64,000 nt of DNA from Clostridium yunnanense (GTDB lineage: Bacteria > Bacillota > Clostridia > Clostridiales > Clostridiaceae). Position 1 is the first letter of the stretch; every line of letters starts with the position of its first letter. Made by a program: the position numbers and the translations under genes. The stretch spans positions 1 to 64,000 of the forward strand of contig NZ_JAENHN010000016.1 in assembly GCF_016595795.1 (NCBI RefSeq), in the 5' to 3' direction. Of this stretch, positions 17,924 to 28,110 are shown in pieces. The notes below the pieces were generated by a model, which made no database searches, was not told the origin of the DNA, and saw nothing but the letters and a program-made list of their open reading frames with translations.

Positions 17924-18568
17924 TTAAGCCATATCAACAGTTTCAATCCATTTTCTTGCTATAAGTTCATGTCCTGCAGCAGTTGGATGCACTCCATCCC
18001 AAATCCAATATTCTGGTTCGCTTCTTTTACATGCATTATTGAATTCATCTTGCAAAGATACAAATATATAATTATATTCTTTTGCAATCTTCTTTGCTGC
18101 TATCTGACGCTTTTTTATCTCTTCACACCAATAGTTCCAATTATCTTTCACACCTTTAACCGGAAGGATAAAAGGTTCACAAATCACAATAACTATTTTG
18201 GGATTTACTTCTCTTGCCTCTTCAATCAGAAGTTTATAAATCTTTTCGTATTTTTCAGCTGAGATTCCTGCCTTAACATTTAATTCCCAAACTATATCAT
18301 TCACCCCAACTAATATACTTAATATATCTGGTTTTAAATTCAGGGCATCTTCCTGCCATCTTGCATATAAGTCCACAATCCTGTTTCCACTTACACCCCT
18401 ATTAAAAAATTTATAATTCTTCTCTGGCTCATCAGCTCCAAGTTTTGCAGCTATTATATATGCATACCCATGACCTAAGAAGTGATTAGGATCATTGTCA
18501 CGAGTCCTATTACCATCAGTTATTGAATCACCTTGAAAAAGAACTTTGCTATTATTTTCAAAATTCAT
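17924..18568 (-). CDS. SGNH/GDSL-type esterase, probably a carbohydrate deacetylase
   Basis: A 214-residue SGNH hydrolase with block I GDSITDG (Ser about 14), block II GVSGNRIVDL, block III VGVNDIVWEL (Asn) and block V DGVHPTAAGH (Asp and His). No signal peptide, so it is cytoplasmic. Relatives of this size next to glycosidases remove O-acetyl groups from xylan, pectin or xyloglucan side chains. Here it lies between GH42 and GH95, and acetylated galactose of xyloglucan would be a fitting substrate (inference). Start: ATG after TTAGGAGG. It starts 30 bases after the GH42 stop and belongs to the same transcript. Confidence 0.88.
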   Translation of the reverse strand: MNFENNSKVLFQGDSITDGNRTRDNDPNHFLGHGYAYIIAAKLGADEPEKNYKFFNRGVSGNRIVDLYARWQEDALNLKPDILSILVGVNDIVWELNVKAGISAEKYEKIYKLLIEEAREVNPKIVIVICEPFILPVKGVKDNWNYWCEEIKKRQIAAKKIAKEYNYIFVSLQDEFNNACKRSEPEYWIWDGVHPTAAGHELIARKWIETVDMA

Positions 18569-18598
18569 ATACAGCCTCCTAAAGAATTAGATTTGTAC

Positions 18599-20638
18599 TT
18601 AGATACTTCCCTCTAATATAAGTAAATCTTTAGAATTTATTGTTACCGTCCCAATTTTTTTCTCTCCAGTTAAAAGATCTGAATATACATTTTTATCTAG
18701 CTTAATTTCTACATTGTATTCATTATGATTTAGTATAAATGTATATTTATATTCACCCTTTACTCTTTCTGTTATTTCTACACCCTCAATATTTTCAAAT
18801 TTTGATGATATATTTTTTTCATTACATACATGTGCTATAAAATCTTTTATAAATAACTCCTCTGGATCTGATGCTATATAATATGCTTTTCCTTTTCCAA
18901 ACTTATTTCTAGTAAGTACAGGCATATCCTTGTAGAAATCACTTCCATAAAGAGCTAGTGCTTCAGCACCTTCTAGATGAAGGATATCACATAGCATTCC
19001 GCAGCTATATTCATCTCTTAAATTAATTGCTTTATTAACTACTTTTATACTGTTTTTCATATGAGGGAAAAGCGCATCAATTTCTTCTACCCAAATACCT
19101 AAAACTTTTCTTAATTCACCAGGATATCCCCCTAGTGTAACTAAGTCGCTTTCATTAACTATTCCACTAAAGAAAGTGGTTATAAAAGTGCCTCCATTTT
19201 CTACGAAATTTTCTATATTATCTGCAACACCTTTTTTAACCATATACAATAGTGGAGCAATAACCACATCATATTTAGAAAAATCTGCTTCTGATTTAAT
19301 AAAGTCTATAGCTATGTTTTTATCATGAAAAGCTTTATAATATTTCTCAATCTGCTTTAAATAGTTTAGCTCTATAGTTGGGCCGCTAGAAAGTTCAACC
19401 GCCCACCAATTTTCCCAATCAAAGACTATTGCTACCTTAGACTCTATCCTAGAATCAATTATTTTATCCTTAAGAATACTAAGCTCTTCTCCGAGCTTAG
19501 TACATTCTCTAAATACTCTTGTGTTTTCATGTCCAACATGTTCAATCACTGCACCATGATACTTTTCACAGGCACCAATAGATCTTCTTAGTTGAAAAAA
19601 CATAACTGTATCTGCTCCATGAGCAACAGCTTGATAACTCTGAAGCCTCATAACACCTGGACGCTTTAAGCCGTTGTAAGGCTGCCAATTTTGTTGGCTT
19701 GGAGTTTGCTCCATAAGCATAAAGGGCTTTCCATCCTTTAGTCCTCTCATAAGATCATGTCTTAAAGCAGTAACATACATTGGATCTATTAACTGAGGAT
19801 AGTTATCCCAAGATATCACATCCATTTTTTCTGCCCATTTGAAATAATCCAAAGGCTTAAAGGTTCCCATTAGATTTGTTGTAACATGTAAATCAGGCGT
19901 AATTTCCTTAATAATCTTGTATTCCTCTAGGTAACAATTAAAAATAACTTCAGACATAAACCTATGATAGTCTAAAGAAATTCCTTGAAAGTTTGATCTA
20001 TCTCTGCCGTTATCTCTCCACATCTCACTTATTCCAGATGGCACAACTATTTCATCAAAATCATAAACAGTGTGTCCCCAAAAACTCATATTCCAGGCCT
20101 TATTTAAATTTTCAATTGTTCCATATCTTTTCTTTAACCAAACTCTAAATTCTTCTTCACAATGATCACAATAACAGTAGTTTCCATACTCGTTACCAAT
20201 ATGCCATAGTAGTAGTCCCGGATGATCTTTATATCTCTCAGCAAGTTTTCTAGTTAGCTTTGTTGACATATCCTTATATATCTCACTGGTTGGGCAAAAG
20301 TTAACTCTTCCCCCATGCTTTCTCTTCCTTCCATCAAAATCAACGGGCAGCATCTCTGGGTACTTTTTAGACATCCAAGCAGGTTGTGCCGCTGTAGAAG
20401 TTGCAAGGCACACGTATAATCCATTTTCAGAAAGCTTATCCATAATTCTATCTAGCCACTGAAAATCATATATGTCTTCTGAAGGCTGAAGTTTAGCCCA
20501 GCTGAATACTGGTAAAGTAACTACATTAATATTTGCTTTTTTAAATAGTCTTATATCCTCTTCAAGAACCTCTTCTGGCCATTGATCAGGATTGTAATCT
20601 CCACCATAAAATATAAAAGGTAATTTTTCATTTATCAT
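18599..20638 (-). CDS. GH42 beta-galactosidase
   Basis: A protein of about 679 residues with the GH42 three-domain plan: an N-terminal TIM barrel (FYGGDYNPDQWPEEV at the start), a trimerisation domain and a small C-terminal beta domain. The catalytic acid/base is in HIGNEYGNY and the nucleophile in MLMEQTPSQQNW. Four cysteines in NFCP and CYCDHCEE match the family's zinc site. It should remove beta-1,2-galactose from the xylose side chains of xyloglucan oligosaccharides. I start it at the ATG at 20638, which has GGGAGA upstream; 26 extra codons read through a terminator hairpin and are not coding. No signal peptide. Confidence 0.92.
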   Translation of the reverse strand: MINEKLPFIFYGGDYNPDQWPEEVLEEDIRLFKKANINVVTLPVFSWAKLQPSEDIYDFQWLDRIMDKLSENGLYVCLATSTAAQPAWMSKKYPEMLPVDFDGRKRKHGGRVNFCPTSEIYKDMSTKLTRKLAERYKDHPGLLLWHIGNEYGNYCYCDHCEEEFRVWLKKRYGTIENLNKAWNMSFWGHTVYDFDEIVVPSGISEMWRDNGRDRSNFQGISLDYHRFMSEVIFNCYLEEYKIIKEITPDLHVTTNLMGTFKPLDYFKWAEKMDVISWDNYPQLIDPMYVTALRHDLMRGLKDGKPFMLMEQTPSQQNWQPYNGLKRPGVMRLQSYQAVAHGADTVMFFQLRRSIGACEKYHGAVIEHVGHENTRVFRECTKLGEELSILKDKIIDSRIESKVAIVFDWENWWAVELSSGPTIELNYLKQIEKYYKAFHDKNIAIDFIKSEADFSKYDVVIAPLLYMVKKGVADNIENFVENGGTFITTFFSGIVNESDLVTLGGYPGELRKVLGIWVEEIDALFPHMKNSIKVVNKAINLRDEYSCGMLCDILHLEGAEALALYGSDFYKDMPVLTRNKFGKGKAYYIASDPEELFIKDFIAHVCNEKNISSKFENIEGVEITERVKGEYKYTFILNHNEYNVEIKLDKNVYSDLLTGEKKIGTVTINSKDLLILEGSI

Positions 20639-20666
20639 AAAATTTTCTCCCATCAAATTTAAAAAT

Positions 20667-20711
20667 AAAAGCACACTCAAAGTTTTCTCTTTATCTTTTG
20701 AGCATGCTTTT
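20667..20711 (-). terminator. Internal terminator between GH3 and GH42
   Basis: A 16-bp stem with two wobble positions and a 12-base loop sits in the gap after the GH3 stop. On the minus strand the T-run after the second arm is short and interrupted (TTTTATTTTTAAATTT). It could separate two transcripts or lower expression of the GH42-SGNH-GH95 part. Confidence 0.65.
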
Positions 20712-20720
20712 TTCACAAAT

Positions 20721-22775
20721 CTATATAGTAAATACCCTCTCTAGTTTTATATCTCTTGAAGAACTTCCAACTAGAACTTTAAAGTCTCCAGCTTCACATA
20801 CCCATTTATTCTCTTTATCATTATAGAAGGATAAAGCTTCTTTATTGAGTTTTACCTTAACTAACTTTGTTTCACCAATTTCTAAGAATACTTTTTTGAA
20901 AGCTTTTAATTCTTTCTTAGGTCTTATTAATGATGATTCTAAATCGGATACATATATCTGTGCTATCTCATCTCCTGAGACTCTTCCGGTATTTGTTATG
21001 TTGAAACTTAATTCAATATTAATTTCTTCAAAGTTATCAACTTTTAGTGTCAAATCGCTATATTTAAATTCTGTATAGGATAATCCATACCCGAACTCAA
21101 ACCTTGGCTCAACAGCCTTTGAATCAAAATATCTATAGCCCACAAAGATACTTTCCTTATACTCTACAGTTTCAACACCTGGAAAATCACCAATACAATG
21201 TGCTGGTGAATCTGATAGTGATCTAGCGAAAGTAACTGGGAGTTTTCCGGATGGATTTACATCACCGAATAAAACTTCTGCTATTGCGTAGCCACCTTCC
21301 ATTCCAGCGTAGAAAGAATGTACTACTGCTTTAGCTTCATTAATCCACTGTTCCATACCTACTGGTGAACCACTTATGTTTACAACTATAGCATTTGGCT
21401 TAACTTCTAATACTGCTTTAACTAATTCATCTTGATTATATGGAAGAGTTAAATCCTCCCTATCTTTTCCCTCAACATCAAAGTCATGATCTAACCCAAC
21501 AACTATAATGACTTCGTCAGAACTTTTAGCCAGCTCTACTGCTTCGTTTAATAACTCAGCTTTTAAGGCTTCATCTTTTGAATAGCCCTTTGCATATTGT
21601 ACCTTTGTGTTACCACCAAGTCTCATCTTTAGTCCCATAAGTGGAGTATATTCATACAATGCTTTTATCTCAGCACTTCCTCCACCATTAGAATGTTGTT
21701 TGTCAGCATTTTCTCCTATGACTGCTAGTGATTTTACTTTATCATCCTTAAGCGGCAGTAGGCTGTCTTGATTTTTCAATAAAACTATTGATTCTCTTGC
21801 TATATTTAGAGCTACTTCTCTATGCCCAAGAGTATTGTAACTTCCTCTTACTCTCTTTTCAGAGAATACATTCAACTTAAACATTAACTTTAATATTCTT
21901 TCTACTTTTTCATCTATAAATTTCTCATCAATTAATCCAGCCTTTACTTTTTCAATCAATGGGTCTGCTAAAAAGTATTCATTAAAGTTGTCTGTAACAC
22001 TCATTTCAATATCAACACCGTGTTTAGCTGCATTTTCAGTATTGTGCACAGCGCTCCAGTCAGATATAACTACGCCGTCATAATTCCACTGCTTTCTTAA
22101 AACACTGTTAATAAGGTAATCACTTTCACAACAGTGCTCACCTCTAAGCTTATTGTAAGCCCCCATTATTGTATATGAGTTTCCCTCTTCAACAGCAGCC
22201 TTAAAACCAGGAAGGTATATTTCATTCAGTGCTCTATCATCCATTTCTACATTTATATTAAGTCTTTCATATTCCTGATTATTAGCAGCAAAATGCTTTA
22301 CACAAGCAGCTGTATCATTTGTTTGAACACCTTTTATAAAAGGTACTGCCATCTTCGAGATTAGATACGGATCTTCACTCATATATTCAAAGTTTCTACC
22401 ACAAAGTGGAGTTCTTATTATATTTATTCCCGGTCCAAGTATTACATCTTTGCCTCTCGCTCTAGCTTCTGCTCCTATTGATACTCCAAATTCATATGCC
22501 ATATCTGTATTCCAAGTAGATGCTAAAGCCATATTTGATGGAAAATAGGTTGCATAGTCATAACTGTTTCCTAGGTCTTCCCATTTATCATTTTTATAGT
22601 CTTTTCTAACTCCCATTGGCCCATCAGACATGGTTAATGCAGGAATACCTAATCTTTCAACAGCTTCTGTTCTAAAAAGCCCATTACCATGAAGCATTGA
22701 TACTTTTTCTTCTAAAGTCATTTCTTCAATAATTTCTTTTATCTTTTTATTTATTGACTGATTTGTTTCACTCAT
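20721..22775 (-). CDS. GH3 beta-glucosidase
   Basis: A protein of about 684 residues with the GH3 N-terminal barrel (EEKVSMLHGNGLF, MSDGPMGVR), the nucleophile Asp in VISDWSAVH, the (alpha/beta)6 domain (SIVLLKNQDSLLPL, NGGGSAEIKALYEYTP) and a C-terminal fibronectin-III-like domain (LSFNITNTGRVSGDEIAQIYVSD). It should release glucose from the non-reducing end of cello-oligosaccharides once xylose has been removed. No signal peptide. Start: ATG at 22775, eight bases after GGGGGAT; a GTG two codons earlier is too close to that site. It follows GH31 by about 80 bases. Two direct copies of AGTTTGTTTATATTTTTA lie in and before that gap (about 22811 and 22870). Confidence 0.92.
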   Translation of the reverse strand: MSETNQSINKKIKEIIEEMTLEEKVSMLHGNGLFRTEAVERLGIPALTMSDGPMGVRKDYKNDKWEDLGNSYDYATYFPSNMALASTWNTDMAYEFGVSIGAEARARGKDVILGPGINIIRTPLCGRNFEYMSEDPYLISKMAVPFIKGVQTNDTAACVKHFAANNQEYERLNINVEMDDRALNEIYLPGFKAAVEEGNSYTIMGAYNKLRGEHCCESDYLINSVLRKQWNYDGVVISDWSAVHNTENAAKHGVDIEMSVTDNFNEYFLADPLIEKVKAGLIDEKFIDEKVERILKLMFKLNVFSEKRVRGSYNTLGHREVALNIARESIVLLKNQDSLLPLKDDKVKSLAVIGENADKQHSNGGGSAEIKALYEYTPLMGLKMRLGGNTKVQYAKGYSKDEALKAELLNEAVELAKSSDEVIIVVGLDHDFDVEGKDREDLTLPYNQDELVKAVLEVKPNAIVVNISGSPVGMEQWINEAKAVVHSFYAGMEGGYAIAEVLFGDVNPSGKLPVTFARSLSDSPAHCIGDFPGVETVEYKESIFVGYRYFDSKAVEPRFEFGYGLSYTEFKYSDLTLKVDNFEEINIELSFNITNTGRVSGDEIAQIYVSDLESSLIRPKKELKAFKKVFLEIGETKLVKVKLNKEALSFYNDKENKWVCEAGDFKVLVGSSSRDIKLERVFTI

Positions 22776-22853
22776 TCTCACTATCCCCCATAGACCAAAC
22801 TTATAATAGTTTGTTTATATTTTTAGCTTGATGTGATCTACATTATAGATAAA

Positions 22854-25172
22854 CTATAATCTTATTGTAAGTTTGTTTATATTTTTATTAATTAAAACGC
22901 GTACACCTAAACTACTACTATCAATTGAAGCTTCTTCAGCTTCACTAATCTTATCTATCCCTCTAAGAACAATGCTGAAAGGCTCATGTTCTCCTTCTAC
23001 TTCGATAGTAATGATATCCTTTTCTCGTTTAGCTATTACTGATAATACTAGTTGACTTTCTAAATTAAGTAGCTCAGTAGTTGCAGCTTTTCCATCTTTA
23101 AGGTTAAATAAGTGTAATGCAACATCCTCAGTATAATCATAATCTGGCTTATGTTTATTACTTCCTACTGCAATCAAACTATTTTCCTTAGCCATTAAAG
23201 GTATGCTTAAATAATCATGTTTTTCACTTCTCCACACTCCACCTTCAACTACTTCATTTGTTATGAAGTTAGTCCAAGTTCCTTTAGGAAGGTAATAAGA
23301 AACTACTCCGTCTTCACTGAATACTGGAGCAACTAAAAGTGAATCTCCAAACATGTACTGTCTATCTAAATAATGAGTTGCTGGATCATCTTCATATTCA
23401 ATAATCATTGCTCTCATCATTGGAACACCAGTATGTGAAGTATTATTAGCTTGAGTGAATATATAAGGCATTAAGCTACACTTTAGTTTGCTAAAAAATC
23501 TAACTACCTCGCAAGATTCTTCATCATAAGCCCAAGGTACTCTATAGGAATGACTGCCATGTAAACGGCTGTGAGTAGAAAGAAGCCCAAATGCTGCCCA
23601 TCTCTTATACACATCAGCTGTTGAAGTACTTTCAAAACCTCCAATATCATGACTCCAAAATCCAAAGCCAGATAAAGTTAATGACAAGCCACCTCTTAAA
23701 CTTTCAGCCATAGATTCGTAGTCAGAAGAACAATCTCCTCCCCAATGAACTGGGAACTTTTGCCCTCCTACCGTAGCAGATCTTGCAAACAAAGTTGCCT
23801 TTCCTTTTCCAAAGTTCTTTTCTAGCAGTTCAAAAACTACCTTATTATATAAATAAGTATAGTAGTTATGCATCTTTTTAGAATTAGAACCATCATAATA
23901 AACTACATCAGTTGGAATTCTTTCTCCAAAATCAGTCTTAAAGCTATCTACTCCCATATCTATAAGAGCTTGTAGTTTGCTTTGGAACCACTGACATGCT
24001 TTAGGATTAGTGAAATCAACTATTCCCATAGCAGGCTGCCACATATCCCATTGCCATACATCTCCATTTGCTTTTTTAATTAAATATCCATTTTCCATAG
24101 CCTCTTCAAAAAGTTCCGAAGCTTGTGCTATATAAGGATTAATCCATACACATATTTTTAAACCTTTATCTTTTAATCTCTTTAGCATATTTATTGGATC
24201 TGGGAATACCCTTTCATCCCACTTAAAATCGCACCAATTAAATTCCTTCATCCAGAAACAGTCAAAGTGGAATACATGAAGAGGAATATCTCGTTCCTTC
24301 ATTCCATCAACAAAACTTGTTACTGTAGCTTCATCATAGTTTGTTGTAAAGGAAGTTGTAAGCCATAACCCAAAAGACCAAGCTGGTGGCAATGCAGGTT
24401 TTCCCGTAAGAGTAGTATAGTTTTCTAAGACCTTTTTCATAGATGGTCCATTTATTATAAAGTACTCTAAGTACTCACCTTCAACACTAAATTGAACTCT
24501 CGTTACCTTCTCAGACCCAACTTCAAAAGATACATTTTCAGGGTGATTTACTAATACTCCATATCCCTTGTTTGTAATATAGAACGGTATATTTTTATAG
24601 GATTGTTCTGTACTAGTTCCTCCATCCTCATTCCAAATATCTACTACCTGTCCATTTTTCACAAATGGTGTAAATCTTTCACCAAGCCCATATACAAGCT
24701 CTCCTACTGAAAGACTAAGCTGCTCTCTCATAAATACGCCCTCATCTGAAGTCTTAACATAAGCAATATCTCTAAAGCCTGTACCAGTTAACTTCTTATC
24801 TTTATTAAAGAAGTTCATCTGCCAGCCAGAATTCTTATCTATTTCTACACTCAAATCTCCAGATATAAGCTTTACAGCTTGATCATCGTTACTAATCTTC
24901 ACAGCATTACCTTGGTTTTGTATTTCAAATTCAGGAGATTTCTTATTTGCTCCCATATAATGATATAATTGAACCCTTATAACATCTTCCATAGGTGAAG
25001 ATAATTTTACCGTAATAACAGGCCCTCCTAAAGTGTCACCTCGGTGATTGATATTATTACATGGTGCATATACAATTACAGAATCATCCTTAACTTTAAC
25101 ATCATAAGCTTCTGCTGGACTATAGGTTGTTACACCCTCTCTATTAAGCCAACATCCATTACTAAATTTCAT
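22854..25172 (-). CDS. GH31 alpha-xylosidase (YicI-like)
   Basis: A 772-residue GH31 enzyme, the size of E. coli YicI (772). Its start MKFSNGCWLNREGV parallels YicI. The nucleophile Asp is in FKTDFGERIPTD and the acid/base in HWGGDCSSDYESM. WGFGLWLTTSFTT..., HVFHFDCFWMKEFNWCDFKWD are the subsite blocks that select xylose over glucose in the YicI branch. It should cleave alpha-1,6-xylose from the non-reducing end of xyloglucan oligosaccharides, leaving glucose for GH3. No signal peptide. The ATG at 25172 has GAGGTG seven bases upstream. First enzyme gene of the minus-strand glycosidase group. Confidence 0.93.
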   Translation of the reverse strand: MKFSNGCWLNREGVTTYSPAEAYDVKVKDDSVIVYAPCNNINHRGDTLGGPVITVKLSSPMEDVIRVQLYHYMGANKKSPEFEIQNQGNAVKISNDDQAVKLISGDLSVEIDKNSGWQMNFFNKDKKLTGTGFRDIAYVKTSDEGVFMREQLSLSVGELVYGLGERFTPFVKNGQVVDIWNEDGGTSTEQSYKNIPFYITNKGYGVLVNHPENVSFEVGSEKVTRVQFSVEGEYLEYFIINGPSMKKVLENYTTLTGKPALPPAWSFGLWLTTSFTTNYDEATVTSFVDGMKERDIPLHVFHFDCFWMKEFNWCDFKWDERVFPDPINMLKRLKDKGLKICVWINPYIAQASELFEEAMENGYLIKKANGDVWQWDMWQPAMGIVDFTNPKACQWFQSKLQALIDMGVDSFKTDFGERIPTDVVYYDGSNSKKMHNYYTYLYNKVVFELLEKNFGKGKATLFARSATVGGQKFPVHWGGDCSSDYESMAESLRGGLSLTLSGFGFWSHDIGGFESTSTADVYKRWAAFGLLSTHSRLHGSHSYRVPWAYDEESCEVVRFFSKLKCSLMPYIFTQANNTSHTGVPMMRAMIIEYEDDPATHYLDRQYMFGDSLLVAPVFSEDGVVSYYLPKGTWTNFITNEVVEGGVWRSEKHDYLSIPLMAKENSLIAVGSNKHKPDYDYTEDVALHLFNLKDGKAATTELLNLESQLVLSVIAKREKDIITIEVEGEHEPFSIVLRGIDKISEAEEASIDSSSLGVRVLINKNINKLTIRL

Positions 25173-25555
25173 ATAATTACACCTCACTAACCCAGTTTTG
25201 CTGAATAGATATTCCCATTTCCATGATTTATGGATTTACCACTTTGTTTGGAAGTGTACTATCTATACATAATTTTTTAATTTGAAAATAACTTCTAATA
25301 TAATGTAAATGTTTTCCTAGCATTATTATAAATTACTATGCTTTATGCTGTATATAATAAAAATCAACTATTATCTTAAAAATCAACTTACTTAGTATAA
25401 ATAAAAAATCCATGGTTACGCTAATTAAATCATAAATCCATGGACTTCTAATACTCATGTTTATTTTCTGTTTATCCTAAAGATGATGTCTATCTACTAT
25501 CTATAAAACTATAATAATTAATGAAATAATTTTTCAAGTCTGAGCGAGTTTTAAT
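25173..25555. other. Gene-free region upstream of the glycosidase group
   Basis: Holds the terminator of the ABC exporter pair (25409-25444) and, nearer the GH31 start, AT-rich sequence that must contain the promoter. The imperfect repeat TTTACCACTTTG..GGAAGTGTACT (about 25230-25258) resembles an operator but is too degenerate to call. Confidence 0.5.
25409..25444 (-). terminator. Terminator of the ABC exporter pair
   Basis: Inverted TCCATGG / CCATGGA with an AT-rich loop. On the minus strand it is followed by ATTTTTTATTTAT. Confidence 0.6.
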
Positions 25556-26740
25556 TTATATTGTCTTTTCTTTCCTGTTAAATATTAAGGTTCCAAGCAA
25601 ATAGAATATGACCAGTTGTATTCCTATGATCAGAAAACTAGAGTATATTGATATATTTGGATTTTTCATCGTCCTAGATAACTCACCAGTTATTACGCTA
25701 ACTCCATCAAAATAACCTGCAAAAATCATATTATATAAAGTTTTAATAGCTTCAAAATTACTCCTTGAAACAACATTAACAAATAAACTTGTTCCTACAC
25801 AAACTACAAAATTTATACTTACAGATAATATGGAATTCTTTGATATTGTTGATATCATCATTATAAACGCACATGCACATATCATATACAATGCTTGCAG
25901 ACCTATTCCTATCATCAGTACTTTCCATATTGGCAGTAGATACATACTTCCATGTACAAGAGAAACACCATTTAGTAAATCATTCTGATATTTTCCTCCA
26001 ACTATATTAGGTAACTCAGGATTTTCAAATCCAATCATTATCCCTAAAGTTAAGAAATTTATCAATTCTAATAATAGTACTGAGCCAACAGTTAAAATAT
26101 TAAGGGTAATAAATTTTGATAAATATATCTTAACTTTGGAAACCGGTCGCACTAGCATCATTCTAATAGTCATTGGATTAAATTCACCAGATATTGAATC
26201 TGAAATAATTACCACAACAAAAATTGGTATAAAAAACATACTCATTAATCTTATAATACTTATAATTACGTTAAGAGCTTTCTCTTTATCTCCAGTATAA
26301 ACAGGCTCTATATTTTTATCTAAACATATCTGATACATTTTTTTACCGATTTCTAAATTATCCTTATCTTCTATGCTTCCATCTTCCAACTTATTAAGTT
26401 TATTATCAATATCTGCTATCTTTCTTTCAGCTAAATCTCTCCATCCTAGATCCTTATTATCAATTTCAAACTGTAACTCATTATTTAGTGATTCCATATC
26501 CTTAATTTTGTTCTGAATATCATTCTTATTGTTTTTATTATTACTTCTCTCAAGATTAATTTTCAAATCATCTATAAACTTCTGATTTTGTTTAATTCTG
26601 TTTTGTGGACTTGAGGTTCTTCTACTATTTAGCATATATATATTTGAAAATAACATTATTATAACTAACATAAATAGCATTATGATTGTTTTCTTTTTCT
26701 TAATTTCCTTTAATAATTCATTCTTTATAAGCTTGTACAT
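25556..26740 (-). CDS. ABC-2-type exporter, permease
   Basis: A 394-residue membrane protein. An N-terminal helix (TIIMLFMLVIIMLFSNIYML) is followed by a long charged extracellular coiled segment (about 45-150) and then five or more membrane helices from residue 160 on. SISGEFNPMTIRMMLVRPVSKVKIYLSKFI is the loop typical of ABC-2 permeases of the BcrB/NatB type, in which SGE...R...P precedes the second helix. It begins two bases after its ATPase partner. Such pairs export peptides, antibiotics or lipids, or give immunity to bacteriocins. Nothing ties it to xyloglucan except position. Confidence 0.85.
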   Translation of the reverse strand: MYKLIKNELLKEIKKKKTIIMLFMLVIIMLFSNIYMLNSRRTSSPQNRIKQNQKFIDDLKINLERSNNKNNKNDIQNKIKDMESLNNELQFEIDNKDLGWRDLAERKIADIDNKLNKLEDGSIEDKDNLEIGKKMYQICLDKNIEPVYTGDKEKALNVIISIIRLMSMFFIPIFVVVIISDSISGEFNPMTIRMMLVRPVSKVKIYLSKFITLNILTVGSVLLLELINFLTLGIMIGFENPELPNIVGGKYQNDLLNGVSLVHGSMYLLPIWKVLMIGIGLQALYMICACAFIMMISTISKNSILSVSINFVVCVGTSLFVNVVSRSNFEAIKTLYNMIFAGYFDGVSVITGELSRTMKNPNISIYSSFLIIGIQLVIFYLLGTLIFNRKEKTI

Positions 26741-26742
26741 AT

Positions 26743-27648
26743 TTAATTCCCTTCTTCTCTTAATACATCAAAAAATTCTGTTTCTAGATTCTTTTTTACT
26801 TCGCTTATGTAATATATATCAATATCATTAGTTACTGATACTTTAATTACATCCTTTATGCTATTCTTCTTAATAGTTAAATAAATACTATCTTTATTTA
26901 TATAGCTCTTATTCATATATTCTTTTTCCTGTAGTAAATCATATAATTCATTTATTCTAGAACATCTAATAACATAATCTTCAAATTCCTCTTTATTCCT
27001 ATCCATGATTTTTTCTTTTACTATTTGTCCCTTATTTATAAAAATTACTTTTTGGCATATGTTCTCAATCTCTGATAATATATGTGAAGATATAAAAATA
27101 GTACAACCTCCGTTATTTATATCCTTAAGTATATTTCTAAACTCAACTATTCCCTGTGGGTCTAAACCATTAGTAGGTTCATCTAGTATTAATATTTTAG
27201 GCTTCATTATTATAGCTTGAGCCAACGCTAATCTTTGCTTCATGCCTAATGAATAAGCTCTAACTTTCTTATCTAAACTATCAAATATTCCAACCTTTTT
27301 AGCTACTTCAATTAAGTTTTCTTTAGATAAATCTTTATACATATTTGATATAATTTTCAAGTTCTCTCTTCCTGTCAAATACTCATAAAAATATGGAGTT
27401 TCAATTGTGCATCCTATTTTTTCTAAAGCTAGTTCTCTATTCTTTTTTATATCATAGCCCATTATCCTAACATTGCCTTTTGTTGCTGGTATTAAACCTA
27501 CCATAATCTTCATCAATGTACTCTTTCCAGCACCATTGGGGCCAACAAAACCAATTATTTCATTTTCTTTTATTGTAATATTGATATCACTTAATGCTCT
27601 TTGTTTTTGATAATCTTTATACACGTTGCTAACTTCTAAAACCTTCAT
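26743..27648 (-). CDS. ABC-2-type exporter, ATPase (BcrA-like)
   Basis: A 301-residue ATPase: Walker A GPNGAGKST (about 35-43), Q-loop IGCTIETPYFYEYLTGRENL, signature YSLGMKQRLALAQA, Walker B ILILDEPTNGLDP and switch FISSHILSEIE. The ETPxFYxYLTGxENL wording and the ~80-residue C-terminal extension are usual in the BcrA/lantibiotic-immunity branch. Start: ATG after AAGGA. It forms a two-gene operon with the permease, between the sugar transporter and the glycosidases, each flanked by terminators, so it is a separate unit. Confidence 0.88.
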   Translation of the reverse strand: MKVLEVSNVYKDYQKQRALSDINITIKENEIIGFVGPNGAGKSTLMKIMVGLIPATKGNVRIMGYDIKKNRELALEKIGCTIETPYFYEYLTGRENLKIISNMYKDLSKENLIEVAKKVGIFDSLDKKVRAYSLGMKQRLALAQAIIMKPKILILDEPTNGLDPQGIVEFRNILKDINNGGCTIFISSHILSEIENICQKVIFINKGQIVKEKIMDRNKEEFEDYVIRCSRINELYDLLQEKEYMNKSYINKDSIYLTIKKNSIKDVIKVSVTNDIDIYYISEVKKNLETEFFDVLREEGN

Positions 27649-27959
27649 AAATATCCTTCTTTCTAGATCTAATGTTCATTAAATCTTTCCACTTGCTATC
27701 TTCATATCTCTTTTTAACCTCTTACGATAAAAATATTGGTATCTTTCCTAATAAATCTATAGTATTTTTTTGCTTTTGTTCACACAAAAAGCAGTTTTCT
27801 TTTATATTATTGTATCACAACCTTTGGTACATTTAGTGTAAAAATGTATTTTTTTGACTTATACAAAATACTTTTGCCAAATTTAAAGTTATTTTGTTTC
27901 ATGAAAAAGTAAAAAAATAAGAAAGTTCACTTGAAGAATATTTATATATTTTTATAAAT

Positions 27960-28008
27960 AAAGCCATGCATATAAGGATATTTACTTTCCTTATTATGCA
28001 TGGCTTTT
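27960..28008 (-). terminator. Terminator of the oligosaccharide importer operon
   Basis: A stem of about 19 bp (AAAGCCATGCATATAAGGA with TCCTTATTATGCATGGCTTT, one bulge) ends on the minus strand in a T-rich run. It lies past the binding-protein stop. Confidence 0.8.
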
Positions 28009-28017
28009 AATTTAGAC

Positions 28018-28110
28018 TATGTTCAAGAATATTATTGAAATTAATTAGTTCTTTGCGTAAGCTCATTTAAGCGTCGGATGATTAACCAATTAATTTCAAT
28101 ATGGTTCTGT
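28018..28110. repeat. Palindromic repeat, family 2, copy B
   Basis: ATTGAAATTAATTAGTT (28034-28050) pairs with AACCAATTAATTTCAAT (28084-28100), with a 33-base GC-richer centre. Arms and left flank match the element at 17835-17908; the centre does not. Confidence 0.65.

Noticed and set aside
25230-25258. A family-1 palindrome copy before GH31 (TTTACCACTTTG...GGAAGTGTACT)
   Set aside because: Only about eight bases match the end consensus, the arms are too close together and there is no inner stem.
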